From Embiotoca jacksoni (Eukaryota > Chordata > Actinopteri > Embiotocidae), in contig JAKOON010000012.1 in NCBI GenBank assembly GCA_022577435.1, positions 2,691,001-2,755,000 on the forward strand: DNA of 64,000 nt, given 5' to 3'. Each line of letters starts with the position of its first letter. Position 1 is the stretch's first letter. Made by a program: the position numbers and the translations under genes. Below are positions 62,861-64,000 of this stretch, one piece after another. The notes under the pieces are model-generated. The model did no database searches. It had not been told where the DNA came from and was given only the letters and a program-made list of their open reading frames with translations.

Positions 62861-64000
62861 ATACAACAAACTGTCAAAATACTGTAAAATGATTCTTTTC
62901 AATGGTGTGATGACATTTGTTGACAAGAAATTGGTGAGCCTGGGGGACATTCAATGAGGGAAAAACAAAATTAAAATATGTTCCGCGATTACTATGCAAG
63001 AAAACAAATAAACAAACAGAGTGTTTAATAAATTGATTTCTGGACTTAAAGCCTCATTGAGGGACACTATATTGGGCTCTTGAATAATACAGAAAAAAAA
63101 TAATGTGTAAAGGGTGTCAGTGCTGCAGGTCACTCCAGGTTTTTCGTCCGAAACTGAATGCATACATTCTGAAGCGTTTTAGTGCATATTTGGCTATATC
63201 AGGACAGATCAGTTCAGGTCAAGCTCCAACACTCCATCAGCACCACAAGAGACAGGCCAAGACATCAGCACCTGCTCCTACCATGCGGTTGACAGGTGTT
63301 AACCTTTCACTCACTCCTCAATTTGCCTGACTGCTCACCAGTGGCTTCACGTTTCCAGTAAGACCAACCACAGCACGCAGCCTGCCTCCAAGAAAGGAAA
63401 ACTCATTTAGAGTGATGATGACAGCGGCTGGGGTTTTGCAGCATTTGCTATGTTCGTCACGTCCTTGAATAAAAGGACCTCTTCCTATCACACTAATAAT
63501 GCTGGGCTGCACATGTCACGCGCAGCGCTGGCATGGGGGCGTTTTGTGCATGTCAGTGAGATAAGAGAATAGCAGGGTGCATGTTCACATGCCTTATCGG
63601 ACTGTGCCAGGAGAGGGTTTTGCCTTCTTTTTACAATGGTACAACCTCAAAGATGCAATTGCGGAATTGGCATGTGGTGCAGGTGGGCAAGAAAAGTAGG
63701 AGGGAGGAGTTGGCTACATTAGAAATAGGTCATTTATGAGTTAGAATTCAATTAAATCTTACAGAATATCCTACTTGTTAGATACATGTGATTTGTCTAG
63801 TGTTGAAGCACTGTTAACATATGTTTCCTTGATCCGTTCTCAAAGTATATACAGATTCCACTCAAGAGTCTCCATATTGGACAAAAAAGAGGACAGTTGG
63901 CGGCACTAAACTAATGCGGGTTTATAATCCTTACACTGGGATTAGTTATGATACACCCACCCCTGACACTTTCCCCGGTGATACTGTACGTCCTCTGCTC
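62861..64000. other. Non-coding stretch
   Basis: No supported gene. Near 63480-63610, CACATGTCACGCGCAGCGC, AGATAAGAG and CTTATCGG (GATA motifs in opposite orientation) make a small motif-rich block. Open frames are 75 codons or less. Confidence 0.5.

Overview
This looks like a 64 kb piece of nuclear DNA from a teleost fish, most likely a spiny-rayed (percomorph) species. It is AT-rich. It carries CA/TG microsatellites and homopolymer runs. Many dispersed repeats have the character of fish repeats: tRNA-derived SINEs, a TTAA-flanked MITE, a Tc1-type transposase fossil, a hAT-like sequence starting CAGTGTTGGG, and an (ATCC)n-headed repeat. Repeat identities come from memory of fish genomes, because no search could be run. 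There is no bacterial or phage-type gene organisation.

No host protein-coding gene can be supported. The longest open frame is 154 codons, and the frames do not form a believable exon chain. The window is best read as a gene desert or the inside of a very large intron, with several candidate regulatory blocks (about 0.96-1.07, 35.5-35.8, 47.6-48.0 and 61.1-61.25 kb).

The best-supported locus is 13,293-15,201. It is a 1,909-bp DNA transposon with perfect 16-bp terminal inverted repeats beginning TTAA. It carries its own TATA-type promoter and a two-exon gene model of 200 codons. The first exon encodes a THAP-like zinc-finger domain in which two of the four zinc ligands and the usual tryptophan are replaced. 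TTAA ends together with a THAP module suggest the Kolobok superfamily. A tRNA-derived SINE (about 15.27-15.54 kb) lies just downstream. A second TTAA-ended element, a 466-bp MITE, sits at 19,337-19,802.

Layout: 0-2 kb, unique sequence with a GATA-motif cluster; 2.0-4.0 kb, dispersed repeats and a CA microsatellite; 4-10.6 kb, unique; 10.6-13.3 kb, old repeat fragments; 13.3-15.5 kb, THAP transposon plus SINE; 15.5-19.3 kb, unique AT-rich sequence with one possible minus-strand exon and a strong hairpin; 19.3-19.8 kb, MITE; 19.8-36.5 kb, mostly unique; 36.5-42.5 kb, a run of old repeats (hAT-like, LINE/SINE-like, two fossil dispersed repeats, a minus-strand SINE); 42.5-51.7 kb, mostly unique; 51.7-53.0 kb, a fossil repeat and a young 177-bp tandem duplication; 54.6-54.8 kb, Tc1 fossil; 54.8-64 kb, mostly unique, with a SINE at 62.6 kb. 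The transposons do not form a pathway with one another. They are independent insertions into non-coding DNA.
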